NCBI RefSeq assembly: GCF_001945365.1
Contig: NZ_MSTQ01000010.1
Coordinates: forward strand, 62,001 to 126,000
DNA: 64,000 nucleotides
Source of the DNA: Pseudomonas reinekei
GTDB taxonomy: Bacteria; Pseudomonadota; Gammaproteobacteria; Pseudomonadales; Pseudomonadaceae
Direction of reading: 5' to 3'
A program made the position numbers and the translations under genes. This document shows positions 21,102 through 30,784 of the stretch, one piece after another; within the stretch, counting starts at the first letter, position 1, and each line of letters starts with the position of its first letter. The notes under the pieces are model-generated. The model saw only the letters and a program-made list of their open reading frames with translations. It was not told the origin of the DNA and made no database searches.

Positions 21102-22043
21102 CTAGATCCACCCACCCCACTGCAACAAAAAGATCCCGACGTTGGTGGTCACCGCCGCCATCAACGTGGTGATCACGATGATCGCCGCCGCCAACTCGTG
21201 ATTACCTTCCGCCGCCCGGGCCATGACAAAACTGGCCGCCGCCGTCGGGCTGCCGAAGTACAAAAACAGAATCCCCAGTTCCGCCCCACGAAAGCCCCAG
21301 AGCCATGCACCGAGTGTCGCCAGAATCGGCAGGCCGAGCATTTTCACCAGGCTTGAACTGAGTGCCATCGAGCCACTTTTGCGCATCGCCGCCAGCGACA
21401 GCGTGCCGCCAATGCAAATCAGCGCCAAGGGCAAGGTGGTTTGCGCCAGATACTGACCGGACGTTTCCAGCCATCCCGGCAGGCTGATGTTGAAGTAGGC
21501 AAAGGGGGCCGCTGCAATCACGCTGATGATCAACGGATTGACCATGACGCTCTTGCAGATGCTCCACGGGTCGGATTTGATCACCGGGCTGTAGACCGCC
21601 AGCACGATGGTCGACAGCGTGTTGTAAAACAGGATCACCAGCGCCGCGAGAATCGCCCCGAGGGAAATCCCGTAGTCGCCGTACATGCTCGCGGCCAATG
21701 CCAGGCCAATCACGCCGTTGTTGCCGCGAAAGGCGCCCTGGGTGTAGATCCCGCGGTCTTCACGCGGACACTTGAAAATCGCCCAGCCCCAGGCGATGGC
21801 AAAACACACCAGGGTCGCGAGGCAGAAGTAGATCAGCAGCGCCGGTTGCAATGCGGCGTGCAGGTCGGCATGCAGGATGCCCAGAAACAGCAGCGCCGGC
21901 ATGGTGACGTTGAACACCAGGGACGACGCGGTGTGAATGAAGTTGTCGTTGATCCAGTCGATCCGCTTGAGCAGCACCCCAAGAAACAGCATGGCGAACA
22001 CCGGAGCCGTGATGTTCAGGGTTTCGAGGAAAATTGCCAGCAT
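21102..22043 (-). CDS. AEC-family transporter (auxin efflux carrier/malonate type)
   Basis: A 313-residue inner-membrane protein with about ten hydrophobic segments, beginning MLAIFLETLNITAPVFAMLF. Members of the auxin efflux carrier family move organic acids or amino acids across the membrane; the substrate here cannot be read from sequence. It is transcribed away from the galactarate cluster side, with a hairpin/REP stretch at 22111-22186 separating it from garD. No partner gene suggests a pathway. Confidence 0.85.
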   Translation of the reverse strand: MLAIFLETLNITAPVFAMLFLGVLLKRIDWINDNFIHTASSLVFNVTMPALLFLGILHADLHAALQPALLIYFCLATLVCFAIAWGWAIFKCPREDRGIYTQGAFRGNNGVIGLALAASMYGDYGISLGAILAALVILFYNTLSTIVLAVYSPVIKSDPWSICKSVMVNPLIISVIAAAPFAYFNISLPGWLETSGQYLAQTTLPLALICIGGTLSLAAMRKSGSMALSSSLVKMLGLPILATLGAWLWGFRGAELGILFLYFGSPTAAASFVMARAAEGNHELAAAIIVITTLMAAVTTNVGIFLLQWGGWI

Positions 22044-22110
22044 GCCGGGAAGACCTTGGGGTGGGCGTCGTTAGGGGGCTAATGATAAGCCACTGAACAC
22101 GTCGGCGCCT

Positions 22111-22186
22111 GCTGGATTGCTATCGCTGGCAATCCAGCGCCTACAGGTTCAGCGCAATCCCTGTGGGAGCTGGCTTGCCAGCGATG
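22111..22186. repeat. Hairpin plus single REP downstream of garD
   Basis: A perfect 10-bp inverted repeat GCTGGATTGC / GCAATCCAGC (22111-22138) is followed by one REP of a second subtype, GTGGGAGCTGGCTTGCCAGCG (22163-22183). It lies just past the garD stop on the minus strand, and the hairpin may end garD transcription. Confidence 0.75.
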
Positions 22187-22201
22187 AACGATAACGCGGT
22201 C

Positions 22202-23755
22202 TTAAGTAATCGGCGCCGGATTGAACAAGGTGATGTCGTTGTGCAGCTTGTGCTTTTCAGCCCATGTCTGTTGCTTGCCGCTGGCCACATCCAGATAGTA
22301 GTGGAACAACTCCCAGCCCAGCTCCTCGATCGAAGCGCGCCCGGTGGCGATACGCCCGGCGTCGATGTCGATCAGGTCCGGCCAGCGTTGCGCCAGTTCG
22401 GTCCGGGTCGACACCTTCACCACGGGCGCCATGGCCAAACCGTAAGGCGTGCCACGCCCGGTGGTGAACACATGCAGGTTCATCCCCGCCGCCAGTTGCA
22501 ACGTCCCACAGACAAAATCACTGGCCGGGGTTGCACAGAAAATCAGGCCTTTGTCCTTGAACCGCTCACCAGGGCCGAGCACGCCGGTGATGGCGCTGCT
22601 GCCTGACTTGACGATCGAGCCCAGGGACTTCTCGACAATGTTCGACAACCCGCCCTTTTTGTTACCCGGCGTGGTGTTGGCACTGCGATCCGCTTCCCCC
22701 TTGGCCAGGTAACGGTCGTACCAGTCCATTTCCCGAACCAGTTCCTGGGCAACTTCCCTGGTCTGCGCCCGGGAAGTCAGCAAATAGATCGCGTCGCGCA
22801 CTTCGGTCACTTCGGAAAACATCACCGTCGCACCGGCACGCAGCAACAGGTCCGAGGCATAGCCCAAGGCCGGATTGGCGGTGATGCCGGAAAACGCATC
22901 ACTGCCACCGCACTGCATACCGAGGATCAGCTCGGACGCCGGCACGGTTTCCCGACGGCGTTGATCAAGCTTCTTCAGACGGATTTCCGCCAGCTCCATG
23001 ATCTGTTCGATCATCTCGGTAAAACCGTGACTGGAGTCCTGCAAGCGATAAAGCCACGGCTCGCTCAAGTCCACCGAGCTGTCGTTCTCGTGCATCACCT
23101 GCCCGGCCTGCAATTTCTCGCAGCCCAGGCTGATCACCAAGGCTTCGCCGCCCAGGTTCGGGTTGCGCGCCAGATTGCGCACGGTACGAATCGGGATGTA
23201 GGCGTCGGTGGCCGTAATCGCCACGCCACAGCCGTAGCTGTGGGTCAGCGCCACCACATCATCAACGTGCGGGTACTTGGGCAGCAACTCGTCCTTGATG
23301 CGCTTGACCGCGTGATCCAGCACGCCGGTCACGCATTGCACAGTGGTGGTGATGCCAAGGATGTTGCGTGTGCCGACGGTGCCGTCGGCGTTGCGATAAC
23401 CCTCGAAGGTAAAACCTTCCAGCGCTGCTGGCGCGGCCGGCACTTCGGTGGACAGCGGCAGGCTGTCCAGCGGCGGCGCGGTCGGCATGCGCAGTTGATC
23501 TTCCTTGACCCAACTGCCGCGTGGAATCGGCTGCAAGGCGTAACCAATGGTCTGGCCATAACGAATCACCTGGCCACCCTCGGGAATGTCTTCCAGGGTG
23601 ACCTTGTGGCTCTGTGGCACGAAGTCCACGGTGACCAGGCCGTCCGCAAACTCGGTACCGGCCGGTACGCCCTGATCATTGACCACGATCACCACGTTGT
23701 CCCGCTCGTGCAGGCGGATGTAGCGCGGCGAGTCGGAATGTTCAATCAACTGCAT
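22202..23755 (-). CDS. garD: Galactarate dehydratase (D-threo-forming)
   Basis: A 517-residue UxaA-family dehydratase that converts galactarate to 5-keto-4-deoxy-D-glucarate. It has a SAF-like N-terminal domain (about 1-95) and the UxaA/GarD catalytic region with [22 protein letters not shown] and [11 protein letters not shown], the conserved Cys/His-rich metal-binding segments of the family. The length matches E. coli GarD (523). It is last in the cluster with the permease, semialdehyde dehydrogenase and kdgD, so the substrate assignment is well supported by context. Confidence 0.93.
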   Translation of the reverse strand: MQLIEHSDSPRYIRLHERDNVVIVVNDQGVPAGTEFADGLVTVDFVPQSHKVTLEDIPEGGQVIRYGQTIGYALQPIPRGSWVKEDQLRMPTAPPLDSLPLSTEVPAAPAALEGFTFEGYRNADGTVGTRNILGITTTVQCVTGVLDHAVKRIKDELLPKYPHVDDVVALTHSYGCGVAITATDAYIPIRTVRNLARNPNLGGEALVISLGCEKLQAGQVMHENDSSVDLSEPWLYRLQDSSHGFTEMIEQIMELAEIRLKKLDQRRRETVPASELILGMQCGGSDAFSGITANPALGYASDLLLRAGATVMFSEVTEVRDAIYLLTSRAQTREVAQELVREMDWYDRYLAKGEADRSANTTPGNKKGGLSNIVEKSLGSIVKSGSSAITGVLGPGERFKDKGLIFCATPASDFVCGTLQLAAGMNLHVFTTGRGTPYGLAMAPVVKVSTRTELAQRWPDLIDIDAGRIATGRASIEELGWELFHYYLDVASGKQQTWAEKHKLHNDITLFNPAPIT

Positions 23756-23766
23756 GACGCCGCTCC

Positions 23767-25128
23767 TCAGGAATGCGCTTGAGACAATGTGTTGTTGGTT
23801 TCAGGACCGCTGACCGGTGGCTCTTTGAGCACCACACGCTTGATCGGACCGACGATGACCAGGTAGCTGAATACCGCGACCAGTGCGTTGCAACCGACGA
23901 ATACCAACGCCCATTTGAACGAACCGGTGGAGCTGATGATGTAGCCGATCACGATCGGGGTGGTGATCGACGCCAGGTTACCGAAGGTGTTGAACAGGCC
24001 ACCACTCAAACCGGCAATCTGTTTTGGCGAGGTATCGGATACCACGGCCCAACCCAGTGCGCCCACTCCTTTGCCGAAGAACGCCAACGCCATGAAGCCG
24101 ACGACCATCCACTCAACATCGACATAGTTGCAGGCCACGATGCTGCTGGAAACCAGCAGGCCGGCAATGATCGGCGCCTTGCGGGCGAAGGTCAGGGAAT
24201 GGCCTTTGCGCAGCAGGTAATCGGAAATCACCCCGCCGAGGACGCCGCCGATAAAACCGCAGATCGCTGGCAACGAGGCGATGAAACCCGCCTTGAGGAT
24301 GGTCATGCCGCGCTCTTGAACCAGGTACACCGGGAACCAGGTCAGGAAGAAGTAGGTGATGCCGTTGATGCAGTATTGGCCCAGATACACGCCGAGCATC
24401 ATGCGATTGGTCAGCAGTTGGCGGATGTAGTCCCACTTCGGACCGTCGGCCTTCTTGCCCTTCTGGTCCATGTCGACCATGCCGCCGTTCTCAGCGATAT
24501 GTTTGAACTCGGCATCGTTGATCCGAGGGTGTTCACGCGGGCTGTAGATCACTTTCAGCCAGACCAGCGAGAAGATGATGCCCAGGATACCCATGACAAT
24601 GAACACGTGTTCCCAGCCGAAGGAGTAGACGATCCAGCCCATCAGCGGAGCGAACAGCACAGTGGCGAAGTATTGCGCCGAGTTGAAGATCGCCGAAGCG
24701 GTACCGCGTTCAGCCGTCGGGAACCACGCCGCAACAATGCGTGCGTTGCCAGGGAAGGATGGCGCTTCGGCCAGGCCCACCAGGAAGCGCAGCATGAACA
24801 GCGCAACCACCGCCGTGGACATGCCGAACTCACCGACGAAGCCTTGCAGCACGGTGAACAGCGACCAGGTGAAGATGCTCAGTGCGTAGATTTTTTTCGA
24901 GCCGAAACGGTCCAGCAACCAGCCACCGGGAATTTGCCCGGCCACGTAGGCCCAACCGAATGCGGAGAAGATATAGCCGAGGGTAATGGCGTCGATGCCG
25001 AGGTCTTTTTGCAGGCTGGAGCCCGCAATAGCGATGGTAGCCCGGTCGGCGTAGTTGATCGTGGTCACCAGGAAAAGCATGAGCAGGATCAAATAGCGGA
25101 CGTGAGTCGGCTTTTGGGTCGATTGCAT
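23767..25128 (-). CDS. gudP: MFS galactarate/glucarate permease (GudP/GarP type)
   Basis: A 453-residue MFS importer with 12 predicted membrane segments. It belongs to the anion:cation symporter branch that includes GudP and GarP, with characteristic [20 protein letters not shown] near the N-terminus and [12 protein letters not shown] in the loop after helix 2. The ATG at 25128 has GGGAG nine bases upstream, and an A-rich stretch (AAAAATAAT) lies just before it. Its position next to garD indicates galactarate and perhaps glucarate import. Glucarate dehydratase is not in this window. Confidence 0.88.
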   Translation of the reverse strand: MQSTQKPTHVRYLILLMLFLVTTINYADRATIAIAGSSLQKDLGIDAITLGYIFSAFGWAYVAGQIPGGWLLDRFGSKKIYALSIFTWSLFTVLQGFVGEFGMSTAVVALFMLRFLVGLAEAPSFPGNARIVAAWFPTAERGTASAIFNSAQYFATVLFAPLMGWIVYSFGWEHVFIVMGILGIIFSLVWLKVIYSPREHPRINDAEFKHIAENGGMVDMDQKGKKADGPKWDYIRQLLTNRMMLGVYLGQYCINGITYFFLTWFPVYLVQERGMTILKAGFIASLPAICGFIGGVLGGVISDYLLRKGHSLTFARKAPIIAGLLVSSSIVACNYVDVEWMVVGFMALAFFGKGVGALGWAVVSDTSPKQIAGLSGGLFNTFGNLASITTPIVIGYIISSTGSFKWALVFVGCNALVAVFSYLVIVGPIKRVVLKEPPVSGPETNNTLSQAHS

Positions 25129-25187
25129 GTAGATGTACTCCCACAAATTATTTTTATGCGCGGGTGAATCTTCTTTGGTCTGCCTTT

Positions 25188-25275
25188 TGTGGGAGCGGGC
25201 TTGCCAGTGATGGCATCACTGCGGTGTAACTGAAAAACCGCGGTGGTTGCATCGCCAGCAAGCCGGCTCCTACAA
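25188..25275. repeat. REP inverted pair, second subtype
   Basis: GTGGGAGCGGGCTTGCCAGTGATG and an inverted, slightly diverged partner CATCGCCAGCAAGCCGGCTCC lie between the semialdehyde dehydrogenase and permease genes, inside what is otherwise a continuous minus-strand gene run. Confidence 0.85.
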
Positions 25276-25288
25276 GGTATTGCGTGGA

Positions 25289-26734
25289 TCAGGAACCGAT
25301 GTAGCTGGTCTTCACGACCGTGTAGAACTCTTGCGCATAGCGGCCTTGCTCACGTGAGCCATAGGATGAACCTTTACGGCCACCGAACGGAACGTGGTAA
25401 TCGACGCCGGCGGTCGGCAGGTTGACCATCACCATTCCGGCCTGGGAGTGGCGCTTGAAGTGGTTGGCGTACTTCAGGGATGTGGTGGCGATGCCCGCCG
25501 ACAAACCGAATTCGGTGTCGTTAGCCATGGCCAGCGCAGCGTCGTAATCGGCAACCCGCACGATGTTGGCCACCGGACCGAAGATTTCTTCGCGGCTGAT
25601 GCGCATCGACGCTTCGCTGTCGGCAAACAGCGTTGGCGCGAGGAAGTAGCCCTCGGTGTCGCAGGTCACCAGACCACCGCCGCTGACCAGGCGCGCACCT
25701 TCGGACTGGCCGATGTCGATGTACTTCATGTCCTGTTCAAGTTGAGCCTGGGAAACCACAGGACCAATGTCAGTACCGGATTTCAACGCGTGGCCGACCT
25801 TGATCGACTTCATGCGCTCGGCCATGGCTTCAACGAACTTGTCGTGGATGCCGGCGGTGACGATGAAGCGGCTCGATGCGGTGCAGCGCTGGCCGGTGGA
25901 GTAGAACGCGCTCTGTACCGACAGCTCGACCGCTTGCTTGAGGTCGGCGTCATCAAGAATGATCTGCGGGTTCTTGCCGCCCATTTCCAGCTGGACCTTG
26001 GCCTGACGCGACACGCAACTGACGGCGATCTGGCGACCAACACCGACGGAACCGGTGAAGCTGATGCCGTCGACTTTCGGGCTATGAACCAGCGCATCGC
26101 CAACCACACGACCGCTGCCCATCACCAGGTTGAACACACCGGCCGGGAAGCCCGCGCGGGAGATGATCTCGGCCAGGGCCCAGGCGCAACCCGGTACCAG
26201 GTCAGCCGGTTTGAGCACGACGCAGTTGCCGTAGGCCAGGGCCGGGGCGATTTTCCACGACGGGATGGCAATCGGGAAGTTCCACGGCGTGATCAGACCG
26301 ACCACGCCCAGTGCTTCGCGGGTGACTTCAACGTTGACACCCGGACGCACCGACGGCAGGTAGTCGCCGGACAGGCGCAGGCATTCACCGGCGAAAAACT
26401 TGAAGATATTGCCGGCGCGGGTCACTTCGCCAATGGCTTCGGGCAGGGTCTTGCCCTCCTCCCGGGCCAGCAGGGTACCGAGTTCTTCGCGACGGGCGAG
26501 GATTTCGGTGCCGACTTTATCCAGGGAATCGTGACGCGCCTGAATGCCGGAAGTGGACCAGGCCGGGAATGCGGCACGGGCAGCATCGATGGCGGCGTTG
26601 ACCTGAGCCAGATCGGCCTTGGCATAGTCGCCGATGTTATCGGTCAGTTCGGAAGGGTTGATGTTGGCCGAGTAATCGCCGCCGGCAACCCATTCGCCAT
26701 TGATGTAGTTATCGAAACGCTTTGCATCTGCCAC
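25289..26734 (-). CDS. 2,5-dioxovalerate (alpha-ketoglutarate semialdehyde) dehydrogenase
   Basis: A 481-residue NAD(P)-dependent aldehyde dehydrogenase that oxidises 2-oxoglutarate semialdehyde to 2-oxoglutarate, the last step of sugar-acid breakdown. Catalytic Cys284 ([12 protein letters not shown]) and Glu250 ([10 protein letters not shown]) are present, as is the nucleotide-binding FTGSVGVGR segment. The start is GTG at 26734 with GAGGAG eight bases upstream. A hairpin with a T run separates it from kdgD by 61 nt. The adjacent KdgD makes its substrate, which fixes the function with good confidence. Confidence 0.92.
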   Translation of the reverse strand: MADAKRFDNYINGEWVAGGDYSANINPSELTDNIGDYAKADLAQVNAAIDAARAAFPAWSTSGIQARHDSLDKVGTEILARREELGTLLAREEGKTLPEAIGEVTRAGNIFKFFAGECLRLSGDYLPSVRPGVNVEVTREALGVVGLITPWNFPIAIPSWKIAPALAYGNCVVLKPADLVPGCAWALAEIISRAGFPAGVFNLVMGSGRVVGDALVHSPKVDGISFTGSVGVGRQIAVSCVSRQAKVQLEMGGKNPQIILDDADLKQAVELSVQSAFYSTGQRCTASSRFIVTAGIHDKFVEAMAERMKSIKVGHALKSGTDIGPVVSQAQLEQDMKYIDIGQSEGARLVSGGGLVTCDTEGYFLAPTLFADSEASMRISREEIFGPVANIVRVADYDAALAMANDTEFGLSAGIATTSLKYANHFKRHSQAGMVMVNLPTAGVDYHVPFGGRKGSSYGSREQGRYAQEFYTVVKTSYIGS

Positions 26735-26752
26735 TTTGATATCTCCTCACGC

Positions 26753-26780
26753 AAAAGGCCGCTGATCGCTCAGCGGCCTT
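26753..26780 (-). terminator. Hairpin with T run between kdgD and the dehydrogenase gene
   Basis: On the minus strand, AAGGCCGCTGA / TCAGCGGCCTT forms an 11-bp stem with a 4-nt loop followed by TTTTG. It lies between two genes of one pathway, so it may act as an attenuator that lowers read-through from kdgD. Confidence 0.8.
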
Positions 26781-26795
26781 ACTAAATCGGATGTA

Positions 26796-27707
26796 TTACT
26801 GCGCACCCTGCTTGTCGATCAGCGCGGCAAGCATTTCGTACTCTTCACCGGTCAGGTCGGTCAGTGGTGCACGCACGGGACCGGCGTCATAGCCGGCAAT
26901 TTTTGCCCCGGCCTTGACGATGCTCACGGCGTAACCGGCTTTGCGGTTACGGATATCCAGGTACGGCAGGAAGAAGTCGTCGATGATCTTGCCAACGGTG
27001 GCGTGATCTTCACGGGCGATCGCGTGGTAGAAGTCCATCGCGGTTTTCGGGATGAAGTTGAACACCGCCGAGGAGTAGACCGGCACGCCCAGCGCCTTGT
27101 AGGCAGCGGCGTAGACTTCAGCGGTCGGCAGACCACCCAGGTAGCTGAAACGATCACCGAGGCGGCGACGGATCGACACCATCAACTCGATATCGCCCAG
27201 GCCATCCTTGTAGCCGATGAGGTTCGGGCAGCGCTCGGCCAGACGTTCCAGCAGCGGCGCGTTCAGGCGGCAGACGTTACGGTTGTAGACCACAACGCCG
27301 ATGTTGACCGATTTGCACACAGCTTCAACGTGGGCGGCAACGCCGTCCTGGCTGGCTTCGGTCAGGTAGTGCGGCAGCAGCAACAGGCCTTTGGCGCCCA
27401 GACGCTCGGCTTCCTGTGCGTACTCGATGGCTTGACGGGTCGAACCGCCCACGCCGGCCAGGATTGGCACACTGGTGGCGCAAGTGTCGACGGCAGTCTT
27501 GATGATTTCCGAATATTCACTGGCCGCCAGAGAGAAAAACTCACCGGTGCCGCCCGCGGCAAACAATGCCGAGGCGCCGTATGGGGCCAGCCATTCCAGA
27601 CGTTTGATGTAGCCAGCGCGATTGAAGTCGCCCTGTGCATTGAAATCGGTAACCGGGAAAGACAGCAGACCGGAAGAGAGGATGGACTTCAGTTCTTGTG
27701 GATTCAT
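26796..27707 (-). CDS. kdgD: 5-dehydro-4-deoxyglucarate dehydratase
   Basis: A 303-residue DapA/NAL-family class I lyase that dehydrates and decarboxylates 5-keto-4-deoxyglucarate to 2-oxoglutarate semialdehyde. The Schiff-base lysine is Lys167 ([10 protein letters not shown]), and the conserved tyrosine is Tyr141 (VVVYNRNV). The GTGEFFSL segment (53-60) is the dihydrodipicolinate-synthase-like substrate loop. It is the first gene of the galactarate run and carries a promoter with an operator-like palindrome over the -10. Confidence 0.94.
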   Translation of the reverse strand: MNPQELKSILSSGLLSFPVTDFNAQGDFNRAGYIKRLEWLAPYGASALFAAGGTGEFFSLAASEYSEIIKTAVDTCATSVPILAGVGGSTRQAIEYAQEAERLGAKGLLLLPHYLTEASQDGVAAHVEAVCKSVNIGVVVYNRNVCRLNAPLLERLAERCPNLIGYKDGLGDIELMVSIRRRLGDRFSYLGGLPTAEVYAAAYKALGVPVYSSAVFNFIPKTAMDFYHAIAREDHATVGKIIDDFFLPYLDIRNRKAGYAVSIVKAGAKIAGYDAGPVRAPLTDLTGEEYEMLAALIDKQGAQ

Positions 27708-27766
27708 TATTCGAACACCCTGGGTTGCGACGTTTGTGTGATGAGAAAACCGTTCAGCCTTCGCCG

Positions 27767-27806
27767 AAGTTGTAGGTCATCGTACAACTTAAAAAATAAC
27801 CGTCAA
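27767..27806 (-). promoter_or_regulatory. kdgD promoter with palindromic operator
   Basis: On the minus strand a -35 TTGACG (27801-27806), a 16-nt spacer and a -10 TACGAT (27779-27784) form a sigma-70 promoter. The -10 is covered by an inverted repeat AAGTTGTA-8nt-TACAACTT (27767-27790). The TNGTACNA core resembles FadR-type GntR sites, and the same TCGTACAAC half-site recurs in front of the adjacent GntR gene. Confidence 0.65.
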
Positions 27807-27994
27807 CTGCATTTCATCGCTGGGGGTGAAAATTGTTCGACAGGATGGTGCGTCAGCTCAGGTTTCAGGGGGCTGATTACGAACGAAAAATGAGGCGGAC
27901 GTGTGGCTGCAAGGTAATTGCCAGCGTTACGTTGTCGGAGGAGTGAGCGACGAAGAGGCGGGCTGGAAGGTCTGTGAAATGCCTACTGGCCCTT

Positions 27995-28087
27995 TTGCGA
28001 GCAGGCTCGCTCCCACATTGGTTCGGCTGTGGAGACAAATCTCATGAACAGCCGAATTCAAATGGGGGAGCGAGCCTGCTCGCGATA
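27995..28087. repeat. REP inverted pair (REPIN/BIME)
   Basis: Two inverted GAGCGAGCCTGCTCGCG elements flank a loop region that has its own nested inverted repeat (TTCGGCTGT at 28022-28030 and ACAGCCGAA at 28049-28057), so the whole unit can form one long cruciform. Confidence 0.9.
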
Positions 28088-28122
28088 GCGGTCCATCAGA
28101 AAAAATCGCTCGAAGACAAAAA

Positions 28123-28881
28123 TTATCCGCGCTGCGCCTCAGCCTCTTCATGGGCATGGCGCAACCGCTCGCGGCTGTTGGTCAGGTGCAGGCGCATGGC
28201 TGCGCGGGCTGCATCGGAATCCTGACGAGCGATGGCGTCGTAGATTTCTTCGTGCTCGCGGCTCAGGCGATTCATGTAGTGCTGCTGATCGTCATGGGCC
28301 AGCCGCGCAGAATTGAGGCGGGTGCGCGGAATGATGCTGGTGCCCAGGTGGGTCATGATGTCGGTGAAGTAGCGGTTGCCGGTCGACAGTGCAATCTGCA
28401 AGTGGAACTGAAAGTCGGAAGCCACGGCATCACTGGCATGGGAAACGCTTTCGTTCAGCGCATCCAGCGCCGCACGCATCAACGCCAACTGCTCGGGGCT
28501 GCGACGCTGCGCCGCGAGCCCGGCGGACTCCACTTCGAGGCTGATACGCAGTTCCAGAATGGCCAGCACGTCACGCAAGGTGACCACGGTTGCCGGATCG
28601 ATGCGGAAACCGCTGGGGCTCGGGGTGTCGAGCACGAAGGTGCCGATGCCGTGACGGGTTTCCACCTGCCCCGCCGCCTGCAAACGGGAGATCGCTTCGC
28701 GCACCACCGTGCGGCTGACGCCATGGGCATCCATGATCGCCGACTCGGTGGGCAACTTGTCGCCACGCTTGAGGTGGCCGTCGCGGATCTGCTCGGACAG
28801 CACCGTCACCAGTTCCTGAGCGAGGCTGCGGCGCTTGCGAGGTAGGCGTGGTGCGTCGTTCGGGTTTTCCATGGTCGACAT
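28123..28881 (-). CDS. FadR-subfamily GntR transcriptional regulator of the galactarate genes
   Basis: A 252-residue regulator. The winged helix spans about residues 20-85 with LPTESAIMDAHGVSRTVVRE, and the C-terminal FCD ligand domain spans about 100-240 with the Asp/His pattern (DFQFHLQIAL, EHEEIYDAI, RLHLTNSR). FCD regulators usually respond to organic or sugar acids, and its neighbours point to galactarate or an intermediate. The start at 28881 (MSTMENPND) is preferred over upstream ATGs for its GAGA site and fit. A TCGTACAAC half-site upstream suggests autoregulation. Confidence 0.87.
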   Translation of the reverse strand: MSTMENPNDAPRLPRKRRSLAQELVTVLSEQIRDGHLKRGDKLPTESAIMDAHGVSRTVVREAISRLQAAGQVETRHGIGTFVLDTPSPSGFRIDPATVVTLRDVLAILELRISLEVESAGLAAQRRSPEQLALMRAALDALNESVSHASDAVASDFQFHLQIALSTGNRYFTDIMTHLGTSIIPRTRLNSARLAHDDQQHYMNRLSREHEEIYDAIARQDSDAARAAMRLHLTNSRERLRHAHEEAEAQRG

Positions 28882-28912
28882 TTGTCTCGAAAAATTCGGC
28901 TGCTGAAACCGC

Positions 28913-28937
28913 ATCATAGCGCAACGCGGTTGTACGA
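28913..28937 (-). promoter_or_regulatory. GntR gene promoter with shared half-site
   Basis: On the minus strand a -10 TATGAT (28913-28918) is preceded, near the -35, by TCGTACAA (28930-28937). This is the same half-site that lies on the kdgD promoter. The -35 itself is weak. Confidence 0.5.
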
Positions 28938-28959
28938 TCACCACCCCCTACCTGAGCAT

Positions 28960-30687
28960 TTATGCAGTCACGCCCTGGTCCACCAAATGGCCGTTCTCGA
29001 TCCGCACATGCCGAGGATGGAAGCGTTTGAGACTGCTGCGATGGCCGACGCTGACAATGCTCAGCCCCGGCAACTCATCGATCAGCGCCTGATACAGCGA
29101 CGCCTCATCCTCTTCATCCATCGCCGAAGTCGCTTCATCCATATACAGCCATTGCGGTGCATACAGCAGCGCGCGGGCAAAGGCCAGGCGTTGCTGCTCA
29201 CCCGGCGACAGCATGCGCTGCCAGTGATTGGCCTCGTCGAGGCGTGCCACCAGGTGCGGCAAACGGCAGGTTTCCAGAACGTGCGCGTAGCGCTCGTTCT
29301 GATAGGTTTCGCCAGCCTGTGGATAACTCAACGCCTCACGCAGCGTGCCGATTGGCAGGTACGGTTTTTGCGGCAGGAACAGGTACCGCGCAGCCGGCAG
29401 TCGAATGCTGCCGTGACCCGCCGGCCACAGGTGCCCCATCGCCCGCAGCAAGGTCGACTTGCCGCTGCCGGAACGGCCGCTGAGCATCACGCGCTCGCCC
29501 TGTTCCACGGTCATGTCGGCGTTCGCCAGCAAGTGTCGACCGTCGGCGAGATCCAGGCCCAGGTTGTGCATCTTCAAGGCTGAGCCCGTGTTCTGCACGT
29601 CAATGGCTGGTGCGCGTCCCTCATTGTCCGTCATGGCCTGGCGGAAGCTGAGCAGACGATCGCACGTGGCGCGCCATGACGCGAGGCTCTGGTAGGCGCT
29701 GATAAACCAGCTGAAACTTTCCTGCACGTTGCCGAACGCCGAACTGATTTGCATCAGTTCGCCGAGCTCGATCTTGCCCGAGAGGTAACGCGGCGAAGCA
29801 ACGATGAACGGGAAAATAATGGCAGCCTGGCTGTAACCGGCCGTAAAAAAAGTCAGGCGCTTGGACACCTTCATGATGTCCCAGAAATTATGCCAGACCA
29901 TCCCGAAGCGGCTGCTCAAGCGACGATTTTCGTTCGGCTCGCCGTTGTACAACGCAATACTTTCGGCATTCTCGCGAATCCGCACCATGGAGAAACGCAG
30001 GTCGGCTTCAAAACGTTGTTGCTGGTTGTTCAGACCGATCAATCGACGACCAATCAAATGCGTCAACCAGCTGCCGACCACCGCGTAAACCAACACACAC
30101 CAGAACATGTAGCCGGGAATGGTAATACCGAACACTTCGATACTGCCCGAGACGCCCCACAGAATGATCGAAAACGACACCAGGCTGACGATATTGCGCA
30201 GCAGCCCGATACCCAGTTCAAGGGTGTTGGAGGTGAAGTTGTTGAGGTCTTCGGAAATCCGCTGGTCCGGGTTATCGGTGTAACCGCCCTGCTCCAGCTT
30301 GTAGTAATTCTTGTCGTTGAGCCAACGCGCGAAATGCTTTTCGGTGAGCCAGGCCCGCCAGCGAATCGTCAACATCTGGGTCAGGTAGAGGCGGTACACG
30401 GCGCCGATAATCGCCACCGCCGCAATTGCGCAGAAGTACAGAATCAAGCGCCAGAAGGCGGCTTCGTCTTTCTGTTGCAGCGCGTTGTAGAAATCCTTGT
30501 ACCAAGTGTTGAACCACACCGAGATGCCCACGCTGATCAGCGACAGCGCAATCACCGCGATCAACAGCGTCCAGGCCTTGCCCTTCTCTTCACTCTGCCA
30601 GTAAGGCGTGATCATCGCCCACACTTTGCGAAAAAACTGTCCGCGCACAGCATCGTTGACCGCGGAGTACTCAGCGTTCTGATTCAT
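28960..30687 (-). CDS. SbmA/BacA-like ABC transporter with fused ATPase
   Basis: A 575-residue exporter or importer half-transporter. The N-terminal ABC_membrane_2/SbmA-type domain (about 1-345) has six membrane segments. The ATPase domain has Walker [10 protein letters not shown] (404-412), signature LSPGEQQR (493-500) and Walker B WLYMDEAT (513-520). E. coli YddA and mycobacterial Rv1819c have this layout; known substrates include vitamin B12, bleomycin and peptides. The substrate here is unknown. It is monocistronic by appearance, between the GntR regulator and roxR on the same strand. Confidence 0.88.
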   Translation of the reverse strand: MNQNAEYSAVNDAVRGQFFRKVWAMITPYWQSEEKGKAWTLLIAVIALSLISVGISVWFNTWYKDFYNALQQKDEAAFWRLILYFCAIAAVAIIGAVYRLYLTQMLTIRWRAWLTEKHFARWLNDKNYYKLEQGGYTDNPDQRISEDLNNFTSNTLELGIGLLRNIVSLVSFSIILWGVSGSIEVFGITIPGYMFWCVLVYAVVGSWLTHLIGRRLIGLNNQQQRFEADLRFSMVRIRENAESIALYNGEPNENRRLSSRFGMVWHNFWDIMKVSKRLTFFTAGYSQAAIIFPFIVASPRYLSGKIELGELMQISSAFGNVQESFSWFISAYQSLASWRATCDRLLSFRQAMTDNEGRAPAIDVQNTGSALKMHNLGLDLADGRHLLANADMTVEQGERVMLSGRSGSGKSTLLRAMGHLWPAGHGSIRLPAARYLFLPQKPYLPIGTLREALSYPQAGETYQNERYAHVLETCRLPHLVARLDEANHWQRMLSPGEQQRLAFARALLYAPQWLYMDEATSAMDEEDEASLYQALIDELPGLSIVSVGHRSSLKRFHPRHVRIENGHLVDQGVTA

Positions 30688-30784
30688 GGATAAGGCTCAA
30701 TAAAGAAAAGTACACGCACGAACCGATCATAGATGATCGGTTCGGTTTGTCGCGAGGCGCGGCCGGCATTCGTTCAGCGCAGGT

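Larger units (their letters stand above)
27708..28122. other. Intergenic region kdgD to GntR gene
   Basis: This 415-nt gap holds the kdgD promoter and operator (27767-27806), then an otherwise plain stretch to about 27990, then a REP pair at 27995-28087. I see no convincing small gene in it. Confidence 0.6.
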
